64,000 nt of DNA, taken from NCBI GenBank assembly GCA_046318415.1, contig JBKCUK010000010.1, forward strand, positions 62,001-126,000, given 5' to 3'. The notes under the pieces are model-generated. The model was not told the DNA's origin and did no database searches. It was given only the letters and a program-made list of their open reading frames with translations. This document shows, one piece after another, positions 8,115 through 17,047 of this stretch; the first letter of the stretch is position 1, and each line of letters opens with the position of its first letter. A program made the position numbers and the translations under genes. Source of the DNA: JBKCUK01 sp046318415. GTDB lineage: Bacteria > Pseudomonadota > Alphaproteobacteria > Caedimonadales > Caedimonadaceae.

Positions 8115-10565
8115 TTAAGCCACTTTCTGCTCGTATTGCTTAAAGCTGGACTCGAGTTTTTTCTGCAGTTCTTGAGCTTGTTCAGCGCTCAACCCAAAGT
8201 TGACACTGCAGTGTTTGTCACGTGCACTGAGAACGCGACCCGAGCAGGACAAACCAAGGCTTGGAATATCGATTTGCACTTGCTCATTGATGCTGAAGGC
8301 TTGATCATTCTCAACGCTGAAGCCCAGACCCTGACAAGAGATGTCATGGACCTGGTAATTGCCTGCGCCTTTGCTGCCACGAACGGCGGCATTAAGTCCC
8401 TGGGGCTTGTAGCGTGGGTTCTCACGGCGGTCGCCGGCGTAGGATTCGCGCAAGATTCGACGAAGGCTTGTTTGCATCTCTGAGATCGAGCTTGCAATGC
8501 TTGATACACGATCACGGACGTCTTGGGATAAGAGATTGGCGTTTTCAAACTCTTTGTTCACACTGCTGAGGGTGTTTGAAACCTCATTGGCTGTGCAGGC
8601 CACGTCGTTGGCGCTACGACTAATCTCGTTGGTGGCCTGGTTTTGTTCGTTGATCGCAGCCGCAATGGACGAAGATATGCGATCAATGGAATCGATGGTT
8701 TCAGCAATCTTGGTAATGGCATCCACCGCCGTACCGGCAATACTTTGGATACCCTGAATTTGCTGCGATACACTCTCAGTCGCCTTTGTGGTCTGGCTTG
8801 CAAGACCTTTGACTTCTGCAGCCACCACGGCGAATCCACGTCCAGCATCCCCTGCACGGGCGGCCTCAATGGTGGCGTTGAGCGCCAAGAGGTTTGTTTG
8901 TTCGGCAATTTCATTAATCAGGTTGACGATATTGCCGATGTTCTGCGCGTATTCAGAGAGATCCTGAACAACACGCTTGGTTTCTTGGGCGTTTTCCACA
9001 CCCACTTTTGTGGCACTGGTAGCCTGGTGGACCTGACGTGAGATCTCTTGAATGGAACCTGAGAGCTCTTCTGCGGCTGAAGCCACACTTGATACAGCAG
9101 CAGCAATACGTCCATTGGCATCCACGGCGTCAGAGGCTTGTTTTGCCGTATGACTGGTGCGCTCAGACATATTTTCTGAGGTTTTGACCACAGTCTTGGT
9201 GCTTTGATCCACAGATGCGATCGCCGTTTCCATTGCCCGCTCCAGTTGATCAGAGATGGCGAGCATCTGGGACTTGATTTCCTTGGTGCGGCGTTTTTGA
9301 GCTTCCACTTCTTGCGCTGCCATTTCGCGCGTTTGAATCATAGATGCCTTAAAAACCTCAAGTGTTTTGGCCATATCGCCCAGTTCGTCGGTGCGCTCCT
9401 TAAGGGGGATGTCGATCTCTGTATTTCCTGACGCCAATTCCGTCATGGTGCGGGTCAGGCGTGTCAACATGTTGGTTAGATAACGTGAGGCAAAAAAGGC
9501 TATTGCAGCTATAATAATAGATTGCACAAACACTTCGATCAGTATGTGATGGCGTAAGTTTTCGACAATCGCGCCGTGGTAGACTGGATCAAGCCCCACA
9601 ATATACCCCCAGCCCATGCCTGGAAAATCAAAAGCACCTTCGCTTTTGGCATAGACCACCTTTTCTTGTCTGTTATTAATTGGGTTTGTAAAGTCACCAA
9701 TGCCATATTTGGCGTTTTTGACAGACTCAATTGCTGGCGTGTAATTCACTTGCAATAAGTTTATTTTGCCAATTTTTGTGAAGTCTCTTTTGTAATTTTT
9801 GTAATCTGATGTTTTGTCGAGATAAAACATCACGTTTCCATGTTGATCAACAAGAGTTAAGGAACTGTCTGTGTTGCCAGCTTTAACGTAATCTTTCGCT
9901 TTATCAAAAAACATATTTTCAACAAGGCTGAAATCCATAAAGTTGGCCCATACGCCTATAACTTTACCATTTTCATCTTTGATCTGGGCTGCGAAGATCA
10001 TCACCAGATTCTGGTCGGTACCATATGCTGCATTAATATCTTCATGATTCACTGGATTTTCAATAACAGTCCCTGTCATACCATTGCGGCCTTCGAAGAA
10101 CTCGCCCTTTATGGCTTTTTTAAACCAGGATGCCTCAGCGAAGGATTTGCCAATAAGGTAGTCGCTTTCAATCCTATTGCCATTTGGGGCTGCATTATTC
10201 ACGAACTGCACTTTACCGTTGGTGTCGACAACAACGAGGAGTTTATAAATCCCATAGGTTGTCGAGTAACTGTTCATAACTTTTTGAATTTTTTTTGCGT
10301 GAACAGGGTCCTGCCACAATGAGGGGTCACGCACAACATCATTCAGGGTAAAGGCTTGTGCATCGCCATAACGTTCGAACAAATTACGATCCACCAAATC
10401 GCTGATATCGCCGGCTTTTGGAATTGCACTGCGATCATTATGTTGCTGAATATCACCTGTCATGAAGTAAACTATACCAACAATAATTATAACGGGTAAA
10501 AAACCAATGGTTTGCGCTGCTAAGATTAGTTTTTTTTGTAAAGATAAGTTGAAGACCCCACGCAT
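8115..10565 (-). CDS. Methyl-accepting chemotaxis protein with Cache sensor and C-terminal PilZ domain
   Basis: This is a membrane chemoreceptor of 816 residues from ATG 10565, which has GAGGGG four bases upstream; an upstream TTG at 10577 is less likely. The order is TM1 (about 13-34), a large periplasmic Cache-like sensor domain (about 38-335), TM2 (about 340-362), HAMP (about 363-415), then the coiled-coil signalling domain with hairpin tip NLLALNATIEAARAGDAGRG near 555. About residues 708-800 form a PilZ domain with the c-di-GMP motifs RENPR (RxxxR) and DISCQG (DxSxxG). The fusion suggests that c-di-GMP modulates receptor output. No other che gene lies in the window. The sensed ligand cannot be told from sequence. 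Confidence 0.93.
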   Translation of the reverse strand: MRGVFNLSLQKKLILAAQTIGFLPVIIIVGIVYFMTGDIQQHNDRSAIPKAGDISDLVDRNLFERYGDAQAFTLNDVVRDPSLWQDPVHAKKIQKVMNSYSTTYGIYKLLVVVDTNGKVQFVNNAAPNGNRIESDYLIGKSFAEASWFKKAIKGEFFEGRNGMTGTVIENPVNHEDINAAYGTDQNLVMIFAAQIKDENGKVIGVWANFMDFSLVENMFFDKAKDYVKAGNTDSSLTLVDQHGNVMFYLDKTSDYKNYKRDFTKIGKINLLQVNYTPAIESVKNAKYGIGDFTNPINNRQEKVVYAKSEGAFDFPGMGWGYIVGLDPVYHGAIVENLRHHILIEVFVQSIIIAAIAFFASRYLTNMLTRLTRTMTELASGNTEIDIPLKERTDELGDMAKTLEVFKASMIQTREMAAQEVEAQKRRTKEIKSQMLAISDQLERAMETAIASVDQSTKTVVKTSENMSERTSHTAKQASDAVDANGRIAAAVSSVASAAEELSGSIQEISRQVHQATSATKVGVENAQETKRVVQDLSEYAQNIGNIVNLINEIAEQTNLLALNATIEAARAGDAGRGFAVVAAEVKGLASQTTKATESVSQQIQGIQSIAGTAVDAITKIAETIDSIDRISSSIAAAINEQNQATNEISRSANDVACTANEVSNTLSSVNKEFENANLLSQDVRDRVSSIASSISEMQTSLRRILRESYAGDRRENPRYKPQGLNAAVRGSKGAGNYQVHDISCQGLGFSVENDQAFSINEQVQIDIPSLGLSCSGRVLSARDKHCSVNFGLSAEQAQELQKKLESSFKQYEQKVA

Positions 10566-10784
10566 GTTGCCCCTCAAAAATTTTATGGTTCACGCTCACT
10601 AATCTAAGAGACGAAGATTAATTTTTTATAAAGACTCACGATTTCAGCCCTATACTCCTGTTCATGAACCGAATCTGCGGTGCGAAGGGCGTTTTAGATA
10701 AAATTTAACTAAAATTAAAAATATTGCAAAATTGACATAATTCTTAGAGGTTAGAACGCGTGAATCCAAACGTATGAGGAAATT

Positions 10785-11504
10785 ATGGTCAGATTTAATG
10801 TGTTGGCTTTGGCAATAATCGCGCATGTGGGGTATGTGCAGGCAGGTATTATTGAAAGGGATGAACAGGCGCCGCAAAAACCCAGCATTTATATCGATGA
10901 CTATGGTCAGCGCTACAGTATGACGCCCATGGCGCCGCGCAAAAAAGCATCTGCGATCTCAAGGCGCGAAAACAAACCAATTGAGTCAGCCCCAACTCAG
11001 CATCTTCCGGATCTTCCTGCTGAAGGTAGGATTGGACACCAAAGGGTGATTTATTATGGCGGTACAACCTTCCGGATTCAAAAAATTATTAACCAGGATA
11101 CGCGCCCTTTAGCGCGCAAAGCTGAAGAAATAAGCGCCCATGAGATTATGAATGCAATGGTAAAATTTTTCTCTGACTTGAAGGGGGCGAGCGAACCTGT
11201 GGATGTGGATGTTGCTTCTTCCGCCGGTCATCAGAGGGCGACATCGTCCTACGCACCAATAGGGGAGGCAGATGACCCTATGGATATAGTGGAAGACCAT
11301 GGCGCATCCTCTGGAGAGATCTCCGTTGGCGATCTGGAGGCTGCTGTTGATTTAATGCAAATCGATGTGCCCTCTGCCGTTATGGGTGGGCCCAGATATC
11401 CTCAGCCACAATACAATGGTCAGGATTGGAAAGTCTCACCTATGCGGGCTAGGTTTTTTCCTATGAAAGATTATTTGCGCTGGATAGTTGAGGATGGCCA
11501 GTAA
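10785..11504 (+). CDS. Putative exported protein, unknown family
   Basis: The product is 239 residues. It has a signal peptide (MVRFNVLALAIIAHVGYVQA, predicted cut after QA) and a hydrophilic, probably mostly disordered mature part rich in Pro, Ser and acidic residues. I see no known domain, membrane segment or cysteine pattern. AGGA lies five bases before the ATG, so the start is well supported. The gene stands alone, divergent from the chemoreceptor gene across about 220 bases, and is followed by a gene-poor stretch and a tRNA. It could be a lineage-specific secreted protein. Confidence 0.75.
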   Translation: MVRFNVLALAIIAHVGYVQAGIIERDEQAPQKPSIYIDDYGQRYSMTPMAPRKKASAISRRENKPIESAPTQHLPDLPAEGRIGHQRVIYYGGTTFRIQKIINQDTRPLARKAEEISAHEIMNAMVKFFSDLKGASEPVDVDVASSAGHQRATSSYAPIGEADDPMDIVEDHGASSGEISVGDLEAAVDLMQIDVPSAVMGGPRYPQPQYNGQDWKVSPMRARFFPMKDYLRWIVEDGQ

Positions 11505-11589
11505 ACGATTCACCGTAGTTACAGTCGTTTTATAGGGTTGGCTTTAATCTTTTGGATGGGGAGACCTAAAGCGGGGACCTGAGGAGGGC

Positions 11590-11627
11590 GCTTCTCAAGT
11601 CCTTGTCTTACATCACGCCTGAGAAGC
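11590..11627. repeat. Inverted repeat with 8-bp arms
   Basis: GCTTCTCA (11590-11597) and TGAGAAGC (11620-11627) form a stem with a 22-base loop. No T-run follows on either strand, so it is not a standard terminator. It lies in the 294-base gap between the secreted-protein gene and tRNA-Arg, where I see nothing else. Confidence 0.4.
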
Positions 11628-11798
11628 TGCAGGGCTGAATGCTGTTTCTATTAAGAAGCAGACCTCTCAAACCCCATAAATTTCACACCTGTCAATCGCT
11701 TACGTTTGTGACGGATGTCTAAGATAAGCTGCGACCACTCCCTCAGCTGTATACTCAGGCTCACAAATCTCTTTATGATGTTTTAGGTGGTGCGTTGT

Positions 11799-11875
11799 TG
11801 GTGCGCCCGGCGGGATTCGAACCCACGACCCCAGGATTAGGAATCCTGTGCTCTATCCTGCTGAGCTACGGGCGC
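11799..11875 (-). tRNA. tRNA-Arg, anticodon CCT
   Basis: The 77-base minus-strand gene folds as a cloverleaf. The acceptor stem is GCGCCCG/CGGGCGC, the D arm is AGCTCAGCAGGATAGAGC, and the anticodon stem CAGGA/TCCTG carries loop TTCCTAA, so the anticodon is CCT, reading AGG. The T arm contains GGTTCGAATCC. The discriminator is A and the CCA end is encoded (11799-11801). Confidence 0.97.
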
Positions 11876-11953
11876 ATTGCTCTCTTTTTAGACCAAACTT
11901 AACCTTATGGCTAGACACCTCTTTATCTTAGCGTGGATGAACGTGCATAGCTG

Positions 11954-12424
11954 TTAACGTAGCTTGGAAAAAAAATCTTGTAACACGATACGGCATTCTT
12001 GTTCACAGATGCCACCGATTACTTCAGGGCGGAAGTGACAGCTTGATTGCTGAAAGATATGAGGACCATGCTCGACACCGCCGCCTTTGGGATCATAGGC
12101 GCCAAAATAAAGGCGCCGGATGCGGGCAAAGGAAATCGCCTGGGCGCACATGGGACAGGGCTCAAGGGTGACGTAGAGATCGCATTCAGTCAGACGCACG
12201 TCGCCAAGAATGTGACATGCCTGGCGCAGGGCAAGGATTTCTGCGTGTGCCGTGGCATCGGGGGTTGCCTCAACGAGGTTATGGGCGCTCGCTATGACCT
12301 GATTGTTGTGGACAATAACCGCGCCCACGGGTACTTCGCCAAGAAAGGCAGCCCGACGGGCCTGATCAAGGGCAAGCCGCATCCAAGAACTGGGGGTGTT
12401 AGCCCCACTTGGAGGCAATGCCAT
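11954..12424 (-). CDS. tadA: tRNA-specific adenosine deaminase
   Basis: TadA deaminates A34 to inosine in tRNA-Arg(ACG). The zinc site is complete: HAEILAL with the proton-shuttling Glu, and EPCPMCAQA. The N-terminal part WMRLALDQARRAAFLGEVPV aligns with known TadA starts, which favours the ATG at 12424 over the internal ATG at 12382. No strong Shine-Dalgarno is visible. The length of 156 residues is typical. Its first 26 bases overlap the 3' end of the LOG-family gene, so the two are probably cotranscribed. Confidence 0.95.
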   Translation of the reverse strand: MALPPSGANTPSSWMRLALDQARRAAFLGEVPVGAVIVHNNQVIASAHNLVEATPDATAHAEILALRQACHILGDVRLTECDLYVTLEPCPMCAQAISFARIRRLYFGAYDPKGGGVEHGPHIFQQSSCHFRPEVIGGICEQECRIVLQDFFSKLR

Positions 12425-12995
12425 GATTCAATGCGCGCGGTTGATTGAGGGCTGTTGTCACATCCTCAACGGTCGACACGATTGTAAATAGCTTTTTGTC
12501 CTCTTCGCGAATAAAGCGGTTTTCACAAAGGTGATTGACAAAATGCTCGAACAAAGGCCGCCAAAAGTGATCGATATCCAGCAGAATAATTTGCTTGTCG
12601 TGAAAGCCCAGTTGTTTCCAGGTAATGATTTCAAAGGCTTCGTCCAAGGTGCCAAAGCCGCCTGGCATAATGATGAAGGCATCGGAATGATCAAACATCT
12701 TCTGCTTACGCTCGTGCATGGTGGGGACCACGTGCAGCTCGGTAATGGCATCAAAGCCACCTTCATAGGCATTTAAGAATTCAGTCATATAGCCCAAGAC
12801 TTCACCGCCGGCTTCCATGGTGGCTTGGGCCACAATACCCATCAAACCGACACGGCCGCCCCCATAGACAAGGCGCAGTTTCTCACGGGCTAACAGATGG
12901 CCCAGATCCCGTGCGGCTTGCTTAAAATGTTCAGGGCAGTGGTTGGAGGATCCGCAATAGACTGCGACAGAACGAATGCTTTGATCAATTGGCAT
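12399..12995 (-). CDS. LOG-family protein (nucleoside 5'-monophosphate phosphoribohydrolase)
   Basis: The 198-residue Rossmann-like protein has the LOG/lysine-decarboxylase-like motif PGGFGTLDEAFEIITWKQLG near residue 110 and an N-terminal VYCGSSN nucleotide-binding loop. Characterised LOG proteins release adenine or cytokinin bases from their riboside monophosphates; in bacteria the physiological substrate is often unknown, so I leave the gene symbol empty. It is followed immediately by tadA with a 26-base overlap. The start ATG at 12995 gives a normal-length N-terminus. Confidence 0.9.
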   Translation of the reverse strand: MPIDQSIRSVAVYCGSSNHCPEHFKQAARDLGHLLAREKLRLVYGGGRVGLMGIVAQATMEAGGEVLGYMTEFLNAYEGGFDAITELHVVPTMHERKQKMFDHSDAFIIMPGGFGTLDEAFEIITWKQLGFHDKQIILLDIDHFWRPLFEHFVNHLCENRFIREEDKKLFTIVSTVEDVTTALNQPRALNHGIASKWG

Positions 12996-13138
12996 GCTAT
13001 TTAATCATTTTTTTATTGCACTGATCACCATCTTAACGGGTGTTCTGTCGAATTGCTAGGGCCCTTAAAACCAACGCCAGGGGAGGGATGTCCTGCCATG
13101 AGGCATGAAAACAGTTGGAATCGCTGACTTTATAAAGC

Positions 13139-13167
13139 AAAAAAACACCCCCGAACATCGGGGGTGT
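13139..13167 (-). terminator. Intrinsic terminator of nrdJ
   Basis: A perfect 9-bp stem (ACACCCCCG 13145-13153, CGGGGGTGT 13159-13167, loop AACAT) is followed on the minus strand by seven T (13145-13139). It lies about 35 bases past the nrdJ stop. A looser T-rich stretch on the other side may let it act in both directions. Confidence 0.9.
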
Positions 13168-13201
13168 CTTTTCTTTTATCGATAATACACCTTGAGGCGG
13201 C

Positions 13202-16200
13202 TCATGAACATCCACTGGTGCCGCCGCAGGTCACGCACTTGAGGCAGGTCCCGTTGCGTACCAGCGTAAAGTTACCGCACTCTTGGCAAGCATCCCCTGC
13301 ATAGCCTTGCATTTTGGCCTGGGCAACGCGGTCCGCCTTGGAAAGACCGGCTGCTTCGGTTTGACCCAAGGCATACTCTTCGCTTTCGCCCAATTCCATT
13401 TCAGGCGCAAGGGCCGTGGCCCCATCGGTCAGCAGTGCCGCGGTTTCCATGGTGGTGGTCATCCCACTGCCGCCTTTACGGCTGTGTAAAACGTAGAGGT
13501 TGCTGCGGATATACCCATTGCTGGCCAGTTTATTGATGGCTGCCATGTCCGTGCGGGGTGCCGCACTGCTGGTCTCCAGGGTTCCCCCGTGATCGCTGGT
13601 CTCTTGTCCTTTGTAGGCTGCGCCAACCGTATCAGGCATCAGGTCGCTGGGGCTGACATGGGCTAGATCCGTACGGCCAAGGTAAGAGATGGCAAGTTCA
13701 CGGAAAATGTAATCTAGGATGGATGTTGCCATCTTGATGGCATCGTTACCGGTCACCAAGCCAGAAGGCTCAAAGCGGGTGAACGAGAAGGCATCGACAA
13801 ATTCCTCGAGGGGCACACCGTACTGCAGACCAATGGAGATGGCCATGGCAAAGTTGTTCATCAAGCTGCGGAAGGCGGCACCTTCTTTATGCATATCAAG
13901 GAAAATCTCGCCAAGACGTCCATCCTCGTACTCGCCGGTGCGCAGATAAACCGTGTGACCACCCACGGACGCCTTTTGGGTATATCCCTTGCGCCGGGTG
14001 GGTAGGCGTAGGCGATCACCGCGATGGAGGAAGCGTTCCACAACACGCTCAACAACACGCTCGGCGATCATGGTAGCGCGTTGCGCTTGCGGGCTTTGCA
14101 CCACTTCGTCCATGAACTCTTGCCCATCATCTTCGCTGAGCAGCGATGTGTTCAAAGGTTGTGAGAGCTTTGAGCCATCCCGATAAAGGGCGTTGCACTT
14201 CAGACCCAGGCGCCAGGAGAGCATATAAGCATCCTTACATTCCTCAATGGTTGCCGTGTTGGGCATATTGATGGTCTTTGAAATCGAGCCTGAGATAAAC
14301 GGCTGCACCGCGGCCATCATGTGGATATGGCTACCGGAGGAAAGGAAACGCTTGCCCTTACGGCCACAGGGGGTGGCGCAATCAAAAACGGGCAGATGCT
14401 CTTCTTGAAGGTGAGGGGCACCTTCCAGGGTCATGGCACCGCAGCAGTAGGTATTGGCGGCTTCGATCTCTTCGGCGCCAAAGCCAAGGGCCGTCAAGAT
14501 ATCAAAGCTTGGGTTGGAGAGTTGCGCCTCGCTAAAGCCCAGGACTTTTTGGCAGAACTCATCGCCCAACGTCCAGCGGTTGAAGGCAAACTTCACGTCA
14601 AAAGCAGAGGTGAGCGCCTTTTTAACCGCCTCGATCGCATCATCGGTAAAGCCTTTGGTGCGCAGGCTCTCAAAGTTGATACCCGGCGCATTCTCTAACG
14701 TGCCATGACCGACGGCATAGTCGACGATGTCTTTAATTTGGGTTTCGCTATAGCCCATGGTTTTTAGGGCATGGGGCACCATGCGGTTGATGATTTTGAA
14801 GTAACCACCACCCACCAGCTTTTTAAACTTAACGATGGCAAAGTCAGGCTCGACACCGGTGGTATCACAGTCCATGACCAGGGCAATGGTGCCGGTCGGG
14901 GCAATCACGGTTGTCTGCGCGTTGCGATAACCATGCTTCTCACCCAAGCTCAAGGCTTGATCCCAAGCGGTTTTGGCCGCTTCTGCCAGTTCCTTGATGG
15001 GGCAATTCTGATGATCCAAGGGCACGGGCAGCATTTCAATGCCTTCATAGCCCGCGGCCTCGCCATAGGCTGCGCGGCGGTGATTACGCATGACCCGCAA
15101 CATGGCCGCTTTATTCTTGCCATATTCACGGAACGCACCCTGTTCGGCGGCAAGCTCGGCAGAAGTTGCATAACACTGGCCGGTCATGATGGCAGAAAGG
15201 GCACCGGCAAGGGCGCGGCCTTCGGCGCTGTCATAGGCAATGCCCATGGCCATCAACAGGCCACCCAGGTTCGCATAGCCAAGGCCCAAGGTTCTAAAAT
15301 CATAGGACTTACGGGCGATGATCTCGGACGGGAACTGTGCCATCATCACGGAGATTTCGAGCACAAGGGTCCATAGGCGGATTCCATGCAGGTAACCGGC
15401 GAGGTCAAAGTTGCGCTTGCCCGCCTTCAGATCATAGAACTGGATCAGGTTTAATGAGGCCAGGTTACAGGCGGTGTCGTCCAAGAACATATATTCTGAG
15501 CAGGGGTTGGACGCATTAATACGGCCACTTTCAGGACACGTATGCCACTCGTTAATGGTGGTATCATACTGCACCCCGGGATCTGCAGAAGCCCAGGCCG
15601 CATAGCCCACCTTATCCCACAGGTCGCGGGCATTGATGGTCTTGTAGACTTTGCCATCGGTGCGGCGCATCAAATTCCAGTCGCCGTTGGCCTCTACTTG
15701 CTTTAAGAAGGCGTTGGTCAAGCGGACCGAGTTATTGGAGTTCTGACCTGACACCGTAAAGTAGGCTTCCGAGTCGAAGTCGGTATTATAGGTGTCGAAG
15801 TGAATCTCGGTGAAGCCTTGCTTGGCGAACTGAATCACGCGCTGGATATAGCTTTCAGGCAAGAAGGCATTGCGTGCGGCGCGAATGGCATCCTTCAGAG
15901 CCGTGTTGATTTTTGGATCAAAGCGGGACTCGTTGGTGCCCATCTGACAGGCCGCCATGACGGCTGTGAGGTGCTTGGCCGCAGCTTTGGAACCAGAAAC
16001 CAAAGCCACCACCTTTTGCTCCTCGATCACCTTCCACATGATGTATTCTTCAATATCGGGGTGATCGATATCCACTGTCACCATTTTGGCTGCGCGCCGT
16101 GTGGTGCCGCCAGACTTGATGGCGCCGGCTGCCCGGTCACCGATCTTGAGGAAGCTCATCATGCCTGAAGATTGACCACCACCGGACAGTCTCTCGCCAT

Positions 16201-16900
16201 TACCACGCAAGTTCGAGAAGTTGGTGCCGGTACCCGAGCCATATTTAAAGAGGCGGGCTTCGCGCACCCACAGGTCCATAATGCCGCCTTCATTGACCAA
16301 ATCATCTTCCACGCTTTGAATAAAGCACGCGTGGGGTTGGGGGCGTTCGTAGGCAGAAGTCGAGCGGAACAGCTCACCGGATTCGTGGTCGACATAGAAG
16401 TGGCCTTGTGCGGGGCCGTTAATCCCATAGGCCCAGAACAAACCGGTATTGAACCATTGGGGCGAGTTGGGGGCGCACATTTGCTGACACAGCATATAAC
16501 GCAGTTCGTCATAAAAGGCTTCTGCATCCTCTTCAGTGCTGAAGTAGCCTCCTTTATGGCCCCAGTAAGTCCAAGCACCCGCAAGTCGATCGAAAACCTG
16601 CTTGGCACTTGTCTCGCCGCTGAAGAGGGTGTTCTTTGCCTTTGCCTCACGGCGACGCAGCCAAGAAGGAACGCCTTTTTCTTCAACCGGCGTGGTTTCT
16701 GCCGGAACGCCAGCCTTGCGGAAATACTTTTGCGCCAAGATATCGCATGCAACTTGCGACCAATGGGCAGGAACTTCCATATCCTTTAATTGGAAAACCG
16801 TGGTTCCATCTGGATTACGAATCTCACTCGATGTGGTGCGGAATTCGATACCCGCGTAGGGGGATTGACCTTTTTTTGTAAAACGGCGTTCGATCTTCAT
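13202..16900 (-). CDS. nrdJ: Vitamin B12-dependent (class II) ribonucleoside-diphosphate reductase
   Basis: NrdJ reduces ribonucleotides to deoxyribonucleotides using adenosylcobalamin as radical source, without needing oxygen. The 1232-residue protein has the long alphaproteobacterial form. The N-terminal part includes KYGSGTGTNFSNLRG and the SGGTTRRAAKMV loop; the active-site region has NPCSEYMFLDDTACN near residue 463 and APTGTIALVMDCDTTGVEPD further on. The C-terminus carries a four-Cys cluster, CQECGNF then CLKCVTCGG, which fits the redox/zinc tail of this type. Start ATG 16900 is followed by a conserved N-terminus. No cobalamin riboswitch is visible in the 147-base upstream gap shared with the divergent ABC transporter. 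Confidence 0.96.
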   Translation of the reverse strand: MKIERRFTKKGQSPYAGIEFRTTSSEIRNPDGTTVFQLKDMEVPAHWSQVACDILAQKYFRKAGVPAETTPVEEKGVPSWLRRREAKAKNTLFSGETSAKQVFDRLAGAWTYWGHKGGYFSTEEDAEAFYDELRYMLCQQMCAPNSPQWFNTGLFWAYGINGPAQGHFYVDHESGELFRSTSAYERPQPHACFIQSVEDDLVNEGGIMDLWVREARLFKYGSGTGTNFSNLRGNGERLSGGGQSSGMMSFLKIGDRAAGAIKSGGTTRRAAKMVTVDIDHPDIEEYIMWKVIEEQKVVALVSGSKAAAKHLTAVMAACQMGTNESRFDPKINTALKDAIRAARNAFLPESYIQRVIQFAKQGFTEIHFDTYNTDFDSEAYFTVSGQNSNNSVRLTNAFLKQVEANGDWNLMRRTDGKVYKTINARDLWDKVGYAAWASADPGVQYDTTINEWHTCPESGRINASNPCSEYMFLDDTACNLASLNLIQFYDLKAGKRNFDLAGYLHGIRLWTLVLEISVMMAQFPSEIIARKSYDFRTLGLGYANLGGLLMAMGIAYDSAEGRALAGALSAIMTGQCYATSAELAAEQGAFREYGKNKAAMLRVMRNHRRAAYGEAAGYEGIEMLPVPLDHQNCPIKELAEAAKTAWDQALSLGEKHGYRNAQTTVIAPTGTIALVMDCDTTGVEPDFAIVKFKKLVGGGYFKIINRMVPHALKTMGYSETQIKDIVDYAVGHGTLENAPGINFESLRTKGFTDDAIEAVKKALTSAFDVKFAFNRWTLGDEFCQKVLGFSEAQLSNPSFDILTALGFGAEEIEAANTYCCGAMTLEGAPHLQEEHLPVFDCATPCGRKGKRFLSSGSHIHMMAAVQPFISGSISKTINMPNTATIEECKDAYMLSWRLGLKCNALYRDGSKLSQPLNTSLLSEDDGQEFMDEVVQSPQAQRATMIAERVVERVVERFLHRGDRLRLPTRRKGYTQKASVGGHTVYLRTGEYEDGRLGEIFLDMHKEGAAFRSLMNNFAMAISIGLQYGVPLEEFVDAFSFTRFEPSGLVTGNDAIKMATSILDYIFRELAISYLGRTDLAHVSPSDLMPDTVGAAYKGQETSDHGGTLETSSAAPRTDMAAINKLASNGYIRSNLYVLHSRKGGSGMTTTMETAALLTDGATALAPEMELGESEEYALGQTEAAGLSKADRVAQAKMQGYAGDACQECGNFTLVRNGTCLKCVTCGGTSGCS

Positions 16901-17047
16901 GGAGGTTCCCTAAAAGTTTGTTTAAACTAATCAAAAATTGCGAGAACCTACAATATATAGTTGCCGTTAACGAATGTTACCACTACATATTGGGTCTCAA
17001 CGGTGATATTGATGGCAATGGGCCTGTTTCGTCAATAGGGATTTAAG

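Noticed and set aside
11799..11875. tRNA-Arg as an integration site of a mobile element
   Set aside because: No integrase gene and no repeated tRNA 3' end were found nearby.
16901..17047. Cobalamin riboswitch upstream of nrdJ
   Set aside because: The 147-base gap is too short and has no recognisable B12-box.
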